Positions 35,355 to 47,398 of a stretch of 64,000 nt of DNA are shown here, piece by piece. A program made the position numbers and the translations under genes. Source of the DNA: Lentinula raphanica (taxonomy: Eukaryota > Basidiomycota > Agaricomycetes > Agaricales > Omphalotaceae); the NCBI GenBank assembly GCA_027919835.1, contig JANVFP010000009.1:992001-1056000 (forward strand), written 5' to 3'. Within the stretch, counting starts at the first letter, position 1. Every line of letters begins with the position of its first letter. The notes under the pieces were generated by a model that had not been told where the DNA came from, did not search any database, and saw nothing but the letters and a program-made list of their open reading frames with translations.

Positions 35355-35797
35355 AAGATTATAGCTGTAGCACCACAACCACTGTGACAATACTCACCCT
35401 TTGCATCGCTTTGCAATTATTGGCGACACGACCTCGCATTTTCGTGGCAGTCCTCGACTTCTCCAATCCACACAATCTCGTTATTCATCGCAAGCTTGAA
35501 GGCCTGAACTTTGTATCTGTGTGCATCGTGGCATCAGAAGCACTCCAACCCATGACTTACTATCGTGGAACAGGTCGGGACTGAAAGAACTTTCAAACCA
35601 TTCTTACACTGCTTGATTGGGAAACTGTGTACCAAGCTTTCAAAAGTTCGGCAGCTTGCCGCCCTCCCAAGTCCTCTGTGGGCCCCCAGTGGGTCCTGTG
35701 TAGGCCACAGGTGACAGGTAGGGCTTTTGTCAGTTCCCTTCAACCACAAGGTTTTCCTCTACTACTCGAGAGAAGTTGGATATCTGAGACAACGGTC
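35355..35797. other. Upstream region of F-box member 5
   Basis: About 440 bp without a supported gene, between the transposon and the start of the fifth F-box paralogue. A short imperfect GTGGGCCCCAGTGGG run near 35680 is GC-rich relative to its surroundings. Confidence 0.4.
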
Positions 35798-37611
35798 ATG
35801 CCTCTGCTTTCGCTTCCTCTAGAGCTACTCACACTGATGTTTGCAAACAAGGTAGGTGCATCCAAGCGTTTACCCAGAGTCACGTACTCGTACTATGTTG
35901 ATCATGATTTTTTCTCTTAACAGGTCCCTCGACTTGAAGATCGTAAAAATCTTCGATTGACCTGCACGCTACTGGGTGAAGTACTCAAACCTCATGTACT
36001 TTCAAGTGTAACAGTAAGCATCCACGGCCATAACGTGGATCCGGGATTGTGCTTGCTTCAGGCACTTGTCGAAGAAAAAGATGCCATGCCAAAAGGACGC
36101 TTTGCGATGTTCTCCGGATTTTCGAAACACATACGAACACTGTACATCGACTCTATTACCACAACTCATTATCCAGAATCTGATGTGGATTTAGAACGAA
36201 GACAAAATACATTTCGTCATACAGATGAACTAGAACATCAAGAAAGGTTATGGCACGAAATCGAGGCTCCATCGCTGGAATGCGAAAAAAAACTACGCTT
36301 ATACTTGAAGCCTGCCTTGGAATCGCTCAATAGTTTAACTACGTTTCAGTGAGTGAGCCACATATTGAGATGCACAAATGTATTAATATTTTGACTAGCT
36401 TGCGATGGCATTGGAGAAACTTGGAATGGACTTTGAACACCATTTTTGATTGTATGCGCAGCGACCAATCCCTTCATCAAATCCAACATTTCAGCTTCAA
36501 CCACGACGACCGTCACCGAGATCCAATTCGTTTCCCATATCTCCCAGATGTCCATCGACTCTCTCTCTCTGGACATCTAAGTAAGGCAGCATTCAGTCGT
36601 TTGTTTAAACATCCTGTTATGTTGAACAATCCGCGATTGCTGACGCTTTGGCTCTCCAATGATCACAACCCTGATCTGAGTCGGTTATCCTCGGATACGA
36701 TTATTCCTGCTACCATCCTCGATTTGCGATTACACGGATTCCTTTTGCCTAGTATCGAACATATCATGAACGGGAGTCTCACTTGCTTAGACCTCAGCAA
36801 TAGCCGATTGTCTGGAAAAGACACATGGGCCTTGTTATTCGAACAACTCTCATTCCAAAAAATGCGCCTCCGGAACCTTGCTCTGAGTGATATCAAGACT
36901 TCGAATGATACGCGCAAGTTGCTGGATTACCTCTCGTCGTACTCGGGCTTGGAATCATTCAGATTCTCAGGCATCGAGTGGTATGATGATTATGACACGC
37001 ATGCTGTGTATTTCTATACACAGGTTCTCCCACTACATGTCGAAACTCTGGTCGAACTGGAACTGAGGCCTATGTGGGAGAGTGTATGGTGTGTGGGGGT
37101 TGACAATATCTATAGGCTTAAGCAATGTAAACGATTGAGAAATCTCTCAATCAAGGTGAAACATTGCGGACTAGATCCTGATCCCCATCCCGGGCGTTCC
37201 GAGTCGGTGGGTATCTTCTATGAAGATAGGAATTTCCCGAACACATATGATAGGAACTCTGTGGTCAGTGTCATATCCCCTTTCGTATACACCATACTTA
37301 CTCTATCATGTGTCTCTGGTTTCAAGCATCTTCTACTCGAGCTCATCCCGTTTTGGTGGCCAGACCTCGAGAAACTCAGACTCGAACCCGCAGGAGCTCG
37401 TCGGCATCTAGTTACGACAGTCCAAATATCATTTTACCTGGGTGTTCAGCGACGTATTTGTGCGTCGATGGCGAGTTTTGCTCGTCGCTCGGATGAATCC
37501 TGTGAAGTCTTCAAATGGGTTCAGATATATGTCTTCAACCGCAGGATTCGGACAGTGGTACCGACGATTCAAGATGGCGATGTTGACGAATTCCAACAGG
37601 ACGGTAGCTAA
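35798..37611 (+). CDS. F-box/LRR-like protein, array member 5
   Basis: Four exons (35798-35851, 35924-36348, 36399-37263, 37327-37611) give 542 residues. MPLLSLPLELLTLMFANK plus VPRLEDRKNLRLTC is the F-box-like start. SVTVSIHGHNVDPG, the WHWRNLEWTLNT junction and Leu-rich repeats (LLTLWLSND, SLTCLDLSNS, YSGLESFRFSG, TLVELELRP, PDLEKLRLEP) follow. It is the closest relative of the inactivated member 4 and shares the YDDYDTHAVYFYTQVLPLHV block with it. Intron 3 is 63 nt without an in-frame stop, so a retained form would carry 21 extra, mostly hydrophobic residues. The gene is convergent with the Dnmt2 gene. Confidence 0.83.
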
Positions 37612-37882
37612 AAAAAAGGCCGCGCCGATCTTAAGGAATACCATCACCTACATAGATGTTGGGAAACTTGTAAATCTAAATTTTAAACCAAATTTGACCA
37701 TATTAATAATGACAATCAATCGTTTCGTTTTCATCTCTGGACTAACCTGGCTTGTTGAACGCCCATTCTTCAACTAAGAAGCTGATAAGCTCGACTGGTC
37801 ACCCGTTCGATATGGACATTTCTCCAATGAATATGGCATTATTCAGACAATGATAGATCACTATGTTTCCTCTCTGGATAGG

Positions 37883-39410
37883 CTAGGATAGGCTCGACTC
37901 GGATCCCCAATCTTCGTACAAGAAGTCGATCAACTCGGTGACAACATGGACATTGACGCTGTTACCGATGAGACGATATTTTGTCTTGTTAGTTATGTCG
38001 TCAGGCCAGATGAAATCAGGTCCGGAGGTGCTGTTGCATTGAGGATGGTCTACATCGGATTCTATCAGCATGGCGTTATGGGCACTCGAAAGATCCATCG
38101 AGGGTAAGTGAATCGCTTTTGTATGTAAAGGTGGATTGAAGTGAAATATGCGAAGGAGTTCGGAAGGAGTAAAGTAGCGCAGCCGAAGAGGGCGCAGAAT
38201 GGAGATTGCGTCTGGCATCCCAGCGTCTTGTGCTGCAAGGAAGGCGTCGAACGTTTTTCCAGTCTGTGAGAATAGCTCAGCCAATCTCAGGGAGCAAAAC
38301 GAAAACTGATGGACATACATCGAGATCGGGGTTCATTTGTATGATAGATCCAGCACGTTCTACGAGTTGGGTATAGCCTGTTGAAAGCAATCAACATAGA
38401 AAGTTTGAATGCAAACATAGGAGTTGCACCTCGAGTAAAACAGCAAGTACGCTTCGCAGAAGGCCGGACGATATCGAACAGCCTACCCCATTTTTCGAGA
38501 ACTCGATCTGGTACAGCGTGCGGATGAGGATCCAAAAGAGAGAGGCTGTCTTCATCAAGATAATGGCAAATTTCTGCAACATTCAGATCGTCCGCCAGTT
38601 GCATTTCAGCATTCATTTGAGGGACAGTCCGTGTAGACAAGGCTGTGATACTTCGTTGAACACGCGAAGGAATATAGCGGTAGGTTATTTCAGGTTGAAC
38701 AGTGAATGGGGAATCGCTATACGGAGATATTTTAGCCAGAAGGTAGTAGCGTAGTCTTGAGTTGGGAATGCCAAATTGTAACGGGGTTAGGAGAAATTCG
38801 ACAGTAGTATATCCGAGTGAGTGTAGCTGAGAAAGCAGTATTTGGCGCGTTATCGACCCCTGGACCTCGTTGAGAATATGATGAAAAAAGTGAGACGCCG
38901 CATACCTCAAATCCTCCAACGTTCTCAATCAAGAGATGGGTTGGATGTGCTCTCATGACAGCCAGTTTTGGTAGAACATCCTGTATCAGATGCAGGAAAG
39001 ACTTTGCACGAGGGTCAAGGATTCCTTGAGCGTTAGGATTTAGAACTGTATAAGGCTGGCACGCGGGTGATAGGATCCAGAGATTAGCGCGGTAAGAAGC
39101 CAAGAAGGAAGCAGAAAGCGTCAAGATGTCTTTCTAATCTGCCTTCAGCTTTCGAGATTTGTTTGAAGGCAAGACAAAACCTTTATGGCTAACGAGGGTC
39201 CATGATTTGCGTTGTACACTTTGGCGGCATTTTGATCCCAGTCAAAAGCCTGCACGACAACTCCTGGCACTTGACTGCGCTTCAATGCAAGATGAAGCCC
39301 CCCTGCAGATGATTAGAAACATAAGAGCAGCTGAATGTTAGATTTTCACCTATTCCGCTATAGAACTCAAGTGCACGGACGACAGACTCATCGGAGGAAC
39401 GGTCATGCAT
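37883..39410 (-). CDS. DNMT2: Dnmt2/TRDMT1-type tRNA (cytosine-5) methyltransferase
   Basis: Six exons (39410-39350, 39302-39181, 39133-38906, 38859-38430, 38377-38319, 38263-37883) give 426 residues. In order: LEFYSGIGGLHLALKRS (SAM-binding motif I), FDWDQNAAKVYNAN (motif II), LWILSPACQPYT with the catalytic Cys (motif IV), LLIENVGGFE (motif VI, ENV), FLLTPLQFGIPNSRLRYYLLAK (motif VIII) and CCFTRGYTQLVERAGS. YRLIGNSVNVHVVTELIDFL closes the fold (motifs IX-X). ACQPYT and CFTRGYT are Dnmt2 hallmarks. The enzyme methylates C38 of tRNA-Asp and related tRNAs; DNA methylation is not its main role. No N-terminal regulatory domain is present, as usual. The start is the Met 15 residues before LEFYSGIG. 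Intron 3 can be 40 or 46 nt depending on the acceptor; I used the CAG one (46 nt). Confidence 0.92.
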
Positions 39411-39647
39411 TTGAAAATAATTACGTAACACGTCTAATGAGAAAATGTGATGTTGGTTATCGGGTAACTGCAGTCGCTCTTGAAGCTGAACTCTCACTAT
39501 CTCTTCTGTAATTTCTTCTCTCTACACTTACAACGTCCTCGTATAAAGATACAGGCTCTATTATCTGCTTGCGAACCCTTCTTTCCCCTAATCCATCCTG
39601 CGAAACCTCCTTCTATCAAAGCCGAACCGTAATTTCTTCACGATCCA
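39411..39647. promoter_or_regulatory. Bidirectional promoter region, Dnmt2 / PHD-finger genes
   Basis: 237 bp separate the divergent start codons. The plus-strand side has a pyrimidine-rich leader (TTCTTCTCTC) next to the PHD gene. No clear TATA box was recognised for either gene. Confidence 0.55.
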
Positions 39648-42600
39648 ATGTCCTCGATAGCTGTAGACGATCAACAGACTCAAGGCAACGACAATGATCA
39701 ACCACGTACACCAACCAAAAGTTCTTCTTCACTGCCGCCGACGGAGAATGTGATTATGGCTGAGAGTGCGAATGGGAGCATTGGATCATCAAAGTATTTA
39801 TACAAATCATGTTCGGATTTATAACAACATCGACTGACAATAGTACAAGTAGCTCAAATATCCCGGGGCATTCGAAAGGATTGTCCAATCGATATGCTCA
39901 CCTTCCAACCCCGCAAAGGTACCCTATTTGTTCATTTCAATGGTCGAATTCTGACCAGAACTTCGTAGTCCTAACGATCTTGCACACTATGCCCCTAGAC
40001 TCACCCATGACCCAGAATCACCTATCGTTTCTCATATGTGAGGTTGCTCTTCCATTAGTCATATCTCCTACCTGACTCAAACGATTAGTTCTCACTCTCT
40101 GGCTTCGTCTTCAACCTCGGGTCAATCGTCGGCTAACACAAGCTTGTAAGTTTCACTTTATTCGATCCTACCCTACTCATTTCTCCAGTCTGGATTGGAC
40201 ACCAAGGCCGTCTTCCGTGAAACCACAAAGATTTATAACCCCAGATTCGAGGTTTGTACATATTCAAAACTTTGCCACATCTGTACACTTACCTTGGAAC
40301 TCTAGTCCATTCGCTGGTCGATTTGATTTTCAGCACAGGTAGGAACCCCTGTCCTTGAAGCTTTTCAATTGCATTAACTGATAACCCAATTAGCACTACA
40401 ACGCTCTCTACACCGAGAAGACCACCGCCAGTATCGTATGTCTCTTGTTCTCGTCCATATAACGAATCTCAACATTTTTCAGTGATGTGTACTCGTTAGT
40501 CTCATCCTTTACTCCTCCTCTTCCTCACAGAACACCGTCACCGTCACCATCCGAACCTCACTCTGCTGGTCTATCTTCACCTTTTGTGGCTAAAGCTTCT
40601 CGACCATCCTCCGTCTCTCCCAATAACTCCTCTGAACTGCCTCCCTTCCTCAACACGATACCAGACGGTACTGCGTCTACCTCTGCAATCTCTACACCGC
40701 CAATATCACCTCTCCTTGCATCAGGATCCAACTCAGCACCCTCTAATTCCATAACACCGCCCGTGTCTGCTGGTGGTGAATTGAATCGCATTCACCAGGC
40801 CATCCAACAGCAACATAATGACGTAGAAAACCGTCGTCCTGATTACCTCATGCGAACAAAGAGAACAATATCTGAAGTTGATCCTAGTGGTTTTATGGAA
40901 GACGAAAACGCTTTCGAGCGAGACAGGTTCTCTTCTGTGGGGATAATGGAAAGCCCAATGAAAGGTCGCCGGATCAAGTTGTTCCAGGAAACGAGCGAGG
41001 AGAGTTTCGAAGAGAGTCTCATGGCTGGTGGATATGGTCGTTATGTGAGCTATACATGCCTTGATTGGATATTCCGTGTTTGCTAATACATGCACTTCTA
41101 GCGCACCGCTGAATGGGTACGTCAACCTCAGCCGATTGTCGTCAATGCAGGGACAGGCGCTCCGGTCAACGTCGTTGCCCACCTTGAAGAGGTGCAACAA
41201 CAGGAGCCTCCTCCTCCTCTTACTGAAAAGGAGATCCGCAAACAGAAAAGGCTGAATGCGTTCCGGTCCACTCATCTGGTCTCCTCTAGATTGTATCCTG
41301 TGGAGCTTGAAGGTAAGGGACGTGTGCTTCTTGACGTTCCTGCCGAACGTAACGAAGTGGACGCCTCGGTTGCCTCCAAAAAGCGTACATCGGGCAAGCG
41401 CAAGAGGAAGGCAGAGTCATCAGCTAAGGAGCGACGAGCTGCTGCTGCTGCGGCAGCAGCTGAGGAATCGGCGGATAAACCGAACTGGCCAGATGCAGAA
41501 TTTCCATGGCGGCTAAGGACGGAGGAAAGAGTGGAACAGTCTCAGGCAGAGGAGAAGGAGCGTCTTCAGTGGATTGAAAGATACCTAGACCGTGACACAG
41601 ATGACGAAGATGACAACGATAGTGAAAACACGAGCGGACGTGCCTATAACGGAATTGTAGATGCTGAAGATGAGGTCCTTCCGTCATCAGTATGGGGTGT
41701 TGTGTACGACGATGGCGAGGATCAACCAATACCTTATCGTCCTGGTAGAGGCAAGATGGTACCACTGTCGGGTGACCCGGGCCAGGAGACAAAAATCAAT
41801 CGCAAACGAAGCGCGTACTTTCCAAGCGATCCCGCCGACGCAAGAGCAGCTCTCTTGTCAAAGAAGAACGTCCGTGCTCTGTCATTTCGGCGCCAGAGAT
41901 CATTATCCCGACGAAGATCAAATGGTGGGGGTGCAGAAGATGAGATACTGTGTATCTGTCACGGGGTAGATGACGGAAGAGATCTAGTCCAGTGCGACGC
42001 GTGCAAAACCTGGTATCACCTGGAGTGCATCGGGATAGATGATATATCGGATCTGGGACCACCTGAAGACGAATGGTTCTGTTATCGCTGCGAAAGTATC
42101 AACGATTCTCCTCCATCCGTAGAAGCAGTGGTTCCAGTGCAAGATTTCGAACCGACCTTCGCCCCTACCGATGACACCCCTCGTCGTAGACAGGCTGACA
42201 GTCAATTCTTCCACTCTCCTGCTCCCGAATCGCCCACGCAGTCATGGAACCTCGGAGTGTCACATATACCCAAGACCCCGACTCGAAATCCTGCCCATAA
42301 CTCAGATTTCGGTTCAGGTTTCAGTTCTTCCTCTCATTATCCATCCTCCAGACATGGTCCGTTTACGCCTCGCCACGAAATACGTGATGTCCGAGTCATC
42401 TCCACTCCCAGCGGTCCTTTCGATCCATTTGGCTCGGATGATACTCGCTTTGACCCAACATCAACTCCTTCCAGAGGAATTAAATTTGGCATGCCGTTTG
42501 CTACTCCCAATGGCAAAAACAACCTCTCTTCTCGTGTGTTCCAAACTCCCTCCAAGCCCAGTGTCCGCGGCAACATTGGAACGCCTGGTTCGGCCTCTTT

Positions 42601-42841
42601 TGGTGCATCGGGATTTCTTTCTTCGGCTCTGAGCGAAAGGGGTGGCAGTAGTGGCGGTGGGAGTGCTGGACAAATTGACAGTAGTCCGTATCTGTATCCA
42701 CGACCTCCGCCTGGACCACGATATGATGATGCTTCTCCTATCCGTCGTGACGGACACCGGATACGTCGAATCGCTGACCCGGAATCACCCTTGGCTCGGA
42801 AGGGGAAAGGGCGTGCCTTGGACTTTGGGGTTGGTGCTTGA
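39648..42841 (+). CDS. PHD-finger nuclear protein
   Basis: Nine exons (39648-39793, 39844-39918, 39999-40037, 40089-40145, 40189-40251, 40306-40338, 40394-40435, 40483-41044, 41102-42841) give 918 residues. The first half is Ser/Pro/Thr-rich. A basic nuclear-localisation-type run KKRTSGKRKRK is followed by an Ala-rich stretch. The PHD finger lies at about 620-672: CICHG, then CDACKTWYHLEC and WFCYRC, giving the full C4HC3 zinc set with the conserved Trp. Such fingers commonly read histone H3 K4 methylation and sit in chromatin complexes; which complex is unknown. The long C-terminal part is disordered, with many SP/TP sites. The small exons 2-7 are all multiples of three and all flanking introns are phase 2. 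This chain of short exons was inferred by splice consensus and frame alone, so individual boundaries need RNA support. Confidence 0.85.
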
Positions 42842-43585
42842 CACCTGTTGTTAGACATGTGCATGCTGGGCTTCTTGTTGCTCTTGTTTATCAACATTTT
42901 CCTTGCTCTCGTTTGATAGATTGGGACAGCTCGAGAATTCATCGGACAAGACTGTTTTAAGCTACTGCTGTCATTGGCATTCTCAATGCTGAAGCGCTGA
43001 CTACTAGGTTACTGTGTCTTATTGGTATTTACTGTATGTAAGTCAAGTATTCTCGTTTGCATGCTCTTGGACGCCTCCATGATAAAATATGCTGTATATA
43101 TACAAAAGCTCAATGTTGCTTGCTACTCAATGCCAGCAGACATCTCTTTTGGTGCAACCTCGGTGAATGATAGTGTTCAATCTATGTGATTACTGTAGGT
43201 AGTGTGATAATATGGTAGAATGCAAGGATATAATGATTGTTGTGCGAGAATTCAATTCCATGATGATAGTCTGAATCTCCAATGACTGAGAATGGGCGGC
43301 TCTGTCTTGAACACTGGAGACCATCACCCTAGCACCCTTAGGTTTGGCCGTTGAACGTTGACCGTTGGCCGTAGTGGCAGCGGCGAAGCAGTAGCCTGCT
43401 TTGTGATGTTAGGGCGCAGTCAAAGCCCGCAAATGTGCAATCTTGGCATTCACATCCATGTGAACGATCTTGTGAGATGAATCGTCGTGTCGAGCGGCGG
43501 CTGAAGGGGGTGAGGAGGAACTAAAAGACCGGCCGTCCGTTGACACTCAACCCGAAATCTCTCAGTTGCGCTCATAGGCACCATT
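42842..43585. other. Convergent spacer, no gene recognised
   Basis: About 740 bp between the 3' ends of the PHD-finger and nucleotidyltransferase genes. GTTGAACGTTGACCGTTGGCCG near 43350 is a local direct repeat. Nothing coding is supported. Confidence 0.5.
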
Positions 43586-45615
43586 TTAGTGATGTTCTAA
43601 ATAGGTGAAGGTGATGATACGATTTGAAAAGTAGGGGAGAAAGTCCAGTTGCTGTCGTGAGTTATGGTTGTTGATGAAGTTACAGAAAAACTCACCTCGT
43701 TTGTAAATGGATCCATTAATCGGATTTTGGGTCCTTTCTTCTTCCTAGGTACGGAATCTCTGTGCACCCCAGAGCTTGTTGACGTTGAAGGAATAAAGTG
43801 AAATCCGGCTTTGATATCGATTCTGAAACCTTCCAGTCCTGAGTGATAAGGGTATTCAGTACCCCAGAACCTACGCACAGAGAATGATCAGTATGATGCC
43901 TTGTGTATGATAGTGTGCGCAAAAATTACTTAAACCAGCCATACAGTGCTTCTTGTAAGGAGAGTTTAGCAGGTGGCAACCATTCTCCATAACGGATGTA
44001 GCGGAATTGAGTCGAACAAGCCTTGTTTTTGCGATGAAATATCAACCTTGGGTCTATCGATGACTCGTCGATGGCTTGCAAATTTGGTACTAGGTTAATG
44101 CTCTAAGAACCCTTCGTTACAGCTAACATCATACATACACAGAAGATGGGGCTTACTTGAAGGTATGCAATCGTCATCACCGCGAACGCATAGCTGCTGA
44201 ATGTCGGAGGTCCATCGCTTATCCCAGGCTTGTTAAGACCTCGAGGCTTGGCCCATGATTTGATGAAAGCGAGCATAGGCCGTAAGAGCGGTTGATGATC
44301 GCAATATTGCTTGATCATTCTGGAGTTGTACAACCCGAAGCGTTCGTTGGGATTGATGTCGCCATTGAGATTAGTGATTGGGTCGTAGAATTTGACTGGG
44401 CATAGTGCAAGCTCGTCAATCAGGATTACAGCACGACGAGACTATGAAAGCGGGAAGCAGTGCTCACCTATTGGAACTTTGGCTTTAGGTATTGCGACGA
44501 TGCGTCTGAATCCTGCTTTTTGAAAATTCTTTGCGAGATTGCTAGAGTTGGTGGTCGTCAGAAGCTAGGTCACGAATGTATAAAATGAATCACGCAACCG
44601 TATAGCATATATAGCTGACGAGAGCACTCATGAGGTTCGAACAGAAGCCAGAATGGCGAGCGAGACGTACGGGCTACTTTCTGAGTTTGCTTCCCGGTTG
44701 GTCTGTTTGGGTCCTATACGAGATAGAGGTTAGACCGAGAACACCGAGATGCCAAATGCGGGAAGTTTTCACTAGGAAAGATACAGACGAGTATTGTCGC
44801 GGAATAGGTACACTCACCAGAATGACCATATCCAAATCACTGTCCGGAGTGGAAACACCATAGAGCGTGCTGCCAAACAATGCAACGCGATAGCGTATAG
44901 AATATGATTTGGTTATCATGGCTTGGACCCGTTCAAGCGTTGCCAACCGATCATGGTACACATGCGCGGGGAGAGCGTAAACCTGAATTTATAGAATTCG
45001 CCGTGAGCTGACGTTGAATATCGCGGCGTGTGTACACTCAAACCTTCAATGAGTCATGCAGCAGCTTCTCTAATTCGGGATCGGCACAACGTATCTTTCC
45101 GAAATCAAACCTAGGCCTCCGCGTTGCGTTGATGCCGGAAGGGAAATCTGGTACGTTGAGTGACCGTGACGCTGAGGTGGACTCTGTTCTTTGAGGAGAA
45201 GTTCTTGGTGATTCATTAATTGTGGCGTTATGAGCTGCAGAAGAGGTTGCTGATGAATGTTTTAAAGTCTTCTTCAAAGTATGAAATCGGTCCACAGCAA
45301 GCGTAAGCTCTTCGAGGATAATTGGGGTTGTGATTTGCGCGCCATCAGCCTTTTGAGCACGACGCGAGTTCATATCATTGGGTATGATTGGAAGGCCAAC
45401 CTAGAATGATAAAGCATCGATTGTTTGTTGTCTATATCGATGCCTTTTGGACGCACCTCCTGTGCACGCTCATGCTGGACATCGGAAGATTTCCATCGTC
45501 TCCAGGAATATTGCTTCTCCAAGGTCACAGTCGAGCTCCTTCGCTGTAGCTTGTTCGTGTTCGCTAGCAGTAGTGTCTTCTGGGTAGATGAGAGGGAGTA
45601 GGTTATGTATCTCAT
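43586..45615 (-). CDS. Cid1/TUT-like non-canonical poly(A)/poly(U) polymerase
   Basis: Nine exons (45615-45457, 45400-45044, 44982-44818, 44713-44678, 44564-44468, 44395-44157, 44102-43930, 43870-43696, 43651-43586) give 488 residues. ALFGSTLYGVSTPDSDLDMV holds the GS motif and the DxD metal ligands of nucleotidyltransferases. VKFYDPITNLNGDINPNERF supplies the third Asp and nucleotide-binding strand. LLRPMLAFIKSWAKPRGLN and PPTFSSYAFAVMTIAYLQ form the PAP/OAS1-like central domain, and the GTEYPYHSGLEGFRI part is the PAP-associated region. Family members add A or U tails to RNA in nucleus or cytoplasm. Uncertain points: the first exon (start at 45615, or at 45373 if transcription begins inside exon 2) and the last one (intron 8 is 44 nt; without it the protein ends about 32 codons after PFTNE). 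Confidence 0.86.
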
Positions 45616-46038
45616 GAAGTTGAGTGCAAAAGAACCATGAGCGCTTAGACGGCCATCTGTTCTCACGGCCTTTACTTTCTCCCAATGTCCATTGCCACTG
45701 ATCGACTCGAATGGTCAAAATCACAACTCTCTGCTCAGTGGGTAGCGAATTCATGATTCTCAAAAGACTCTGACCCAGATACTGAGCTCCATGAAATCTG
45801 GCTAAAACAGTCGCTATCGGTCGTTTGAACTATCTGCCGATTCCCGAAGAGGCAAAGCATGGCAGTTCTCGATGATGTACGTGCCTCTGCGGTCTGCCAA
45901 ATACTATGTACTATGAGCTCATATAGTAAACCCATACAGCCATTCATGAGCATCACCCATCAGATAGCTTCCCGTCAGGTTTCTCTTCACGACCTTCACT
46001 ATTGCAATTCTGCCAACTGACGACCATATCATACTGCT
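45616..46038. other. Divergent spacer, possible extra upstream coding
   Basis: About 420 bp between the nucleotidyltransferase and the seven-helix gene. A minus-strand open frame (45763-45470) rich in Trp/Glu overlaps the first predicted exon in another frame and might be an alternative N-terminus, but no splice joins it convincingly. Confidence 0.35.
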
Positions 46039-47398
46039 ATGAGCTCTACCACAGATACAAAGCTTCTGGCGAGCGTTGGTAAGGAACTCTTCTCATATAC
46101 CATTCAATTCATCTGTTTCTCTGTCCTGTATGGTGAGCGTGTCTACCTTGTGGATAATAGACCAGAACTCATTGATGATGCTCAGCCATACACCTTTTGG
46201 CAACATCGATTGCACTCAAGTTGCTGTAGGCATGCCTCATTCCTCAACACCATATTTGATCACTCAAACAGTCCTAGCTCTCCAAAACCACGTTCAACGC
46301 GGAAGTTCTTACTGCTCTCGCTCATGTGTCTCCTCGTTGTCATCGATACTTTGAACTTCCTTGTTACTCTTGAGCCTCTCTTGATTCTGGCCAAGAGAAT
46401 GGCACTTGTTGTCCCATTGGACGACGGGCTTTTCAAGCAGTCAGCTGCAGCTCAAAATGCTATCCTCCCCTGGTATGAGATGTCAGTGTGGCTGGTAACT
46501 CTCAAGGTGCCGATAACAAGTGTCGATCAAATAATACAAAATCTGATCAATGTTTCTGGCCTCCAGCTATGCATAAGTGATTCACTTGTGATCTGGAGAG
46601 CTATAGCAATATGGGATAGGAATCATTATGTGAAATGGTCACTCGTAACTCTTATGACATGCAATGGAGGTAAATCTTTTCCACGTTCAGGTTGTTGCCT
46701 TATACTGAGCAACTTTTTCATCGCAGTCTTCAACATTGTTCAAGCTGTTTTGTCAAATTTATCTTCTGTGAATCCTGTCACAAATGAACAGCTTGGTGCT
46801 GCTGCTATCTTCACTTCTTTGGCCACAAATGCTGCAGGGACTGTATCAGTAGCACTGAAATTATGGTACGATAAATCTGGCTCCATACAGCAAGATAATC
46901 TCTTTATATTCTAGGATATACTGGAGTTCGGTTCGTACAATTTTGGCCCAAAGCTTTGAATCAACGGCAATGCAACGTCTGTTGCTTTTACTGGTTGAAT
47001 CAGGAGCAGTGTTATTTGTATTACAGGTCAGTATTATTCCGGTCGAGACTCAACTTTCAAGGCATACCAAGTTCACATAATGATCATGTTGGTGTACAGT
47101 TTGCGATGGCCATGCTTGTAGTTGTGGAGGCTGATAGTCAATCCTCGTACTCTTTCCAACTTGCAACTGACACCCTGGATTAATTTTTTGGAGAGACATA
47201 TGTGAGTCTCCCTGTTTCCACTAAGCCATGTACGACTTTGGTAACACATCTTCCAAACTCAGTCATTATATCCTGTCGCTGTTGTCATCATGATCAACTT
47301 ACAAAGCTCCGTGATAGAGGCCACTGTTGTTCATAGTGGTACAGCACTAGAGTCTAGCAGTAAAGACAACGATGTTGACTGTGCTAGAAATTCTTGAG
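46039..47398 (+). pseudogene. Seven-helix membrane protein gene, probably disrupted
   Basis: Conserved segments of a basidiomycete seven-helix family appear in order: LFSYTIQFICFSVLYG, then an intron ending near 46224, KFLLLSLMCLLVVIDTLNFL, ISDSLVIWRAIAIWDRNHYVK. After an intron near 46671-46727 comes VFNIVQAVLSNL, then VALKLW joined over 46867-46915 to SSVRTILAQSFEST and RLLLLLVESGAVLFVLQ, and finally SLYPVAVVIMINLQSSVIEA. Two defects block a full protein. The frame entering PRSTRKFLLL is shifted at an A-run near 46284, and a TAA occurs at 47181-47183 inside LD*FFGETY, where the frame otherwise continues to a good donor. A 5' open frame of 291 codons reads through the first introns and could mislead automatic annotation. 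It may instead be a gene with sequencing errors. Confidence 0.6.

Noticed and set aside
38866..38905. 40-nt version of Dnmt2 intron 3 with an ACGAG acceptor
   Set aside because: It is shorter than its neighbours, and a CAG acceptor six bases further on gives a 46-nt intron and keeps the frame; I used the latter.
40733..41275. 180-codon minus-strand frame opposite the PHD-finger gene
   Set aside because: Antisense shadow of exons 8-9, whose spliced plus-strand frame continues into a clear PHD finger.
45470..45763. Minus-strand 97-codon frame as the N-terminus of the nucleotidyltransferase
   Set aside because: Protein-like composition, but no splice site joins it in frame to the exon encoding the VGLPIIPND segment; left as an alternative only.
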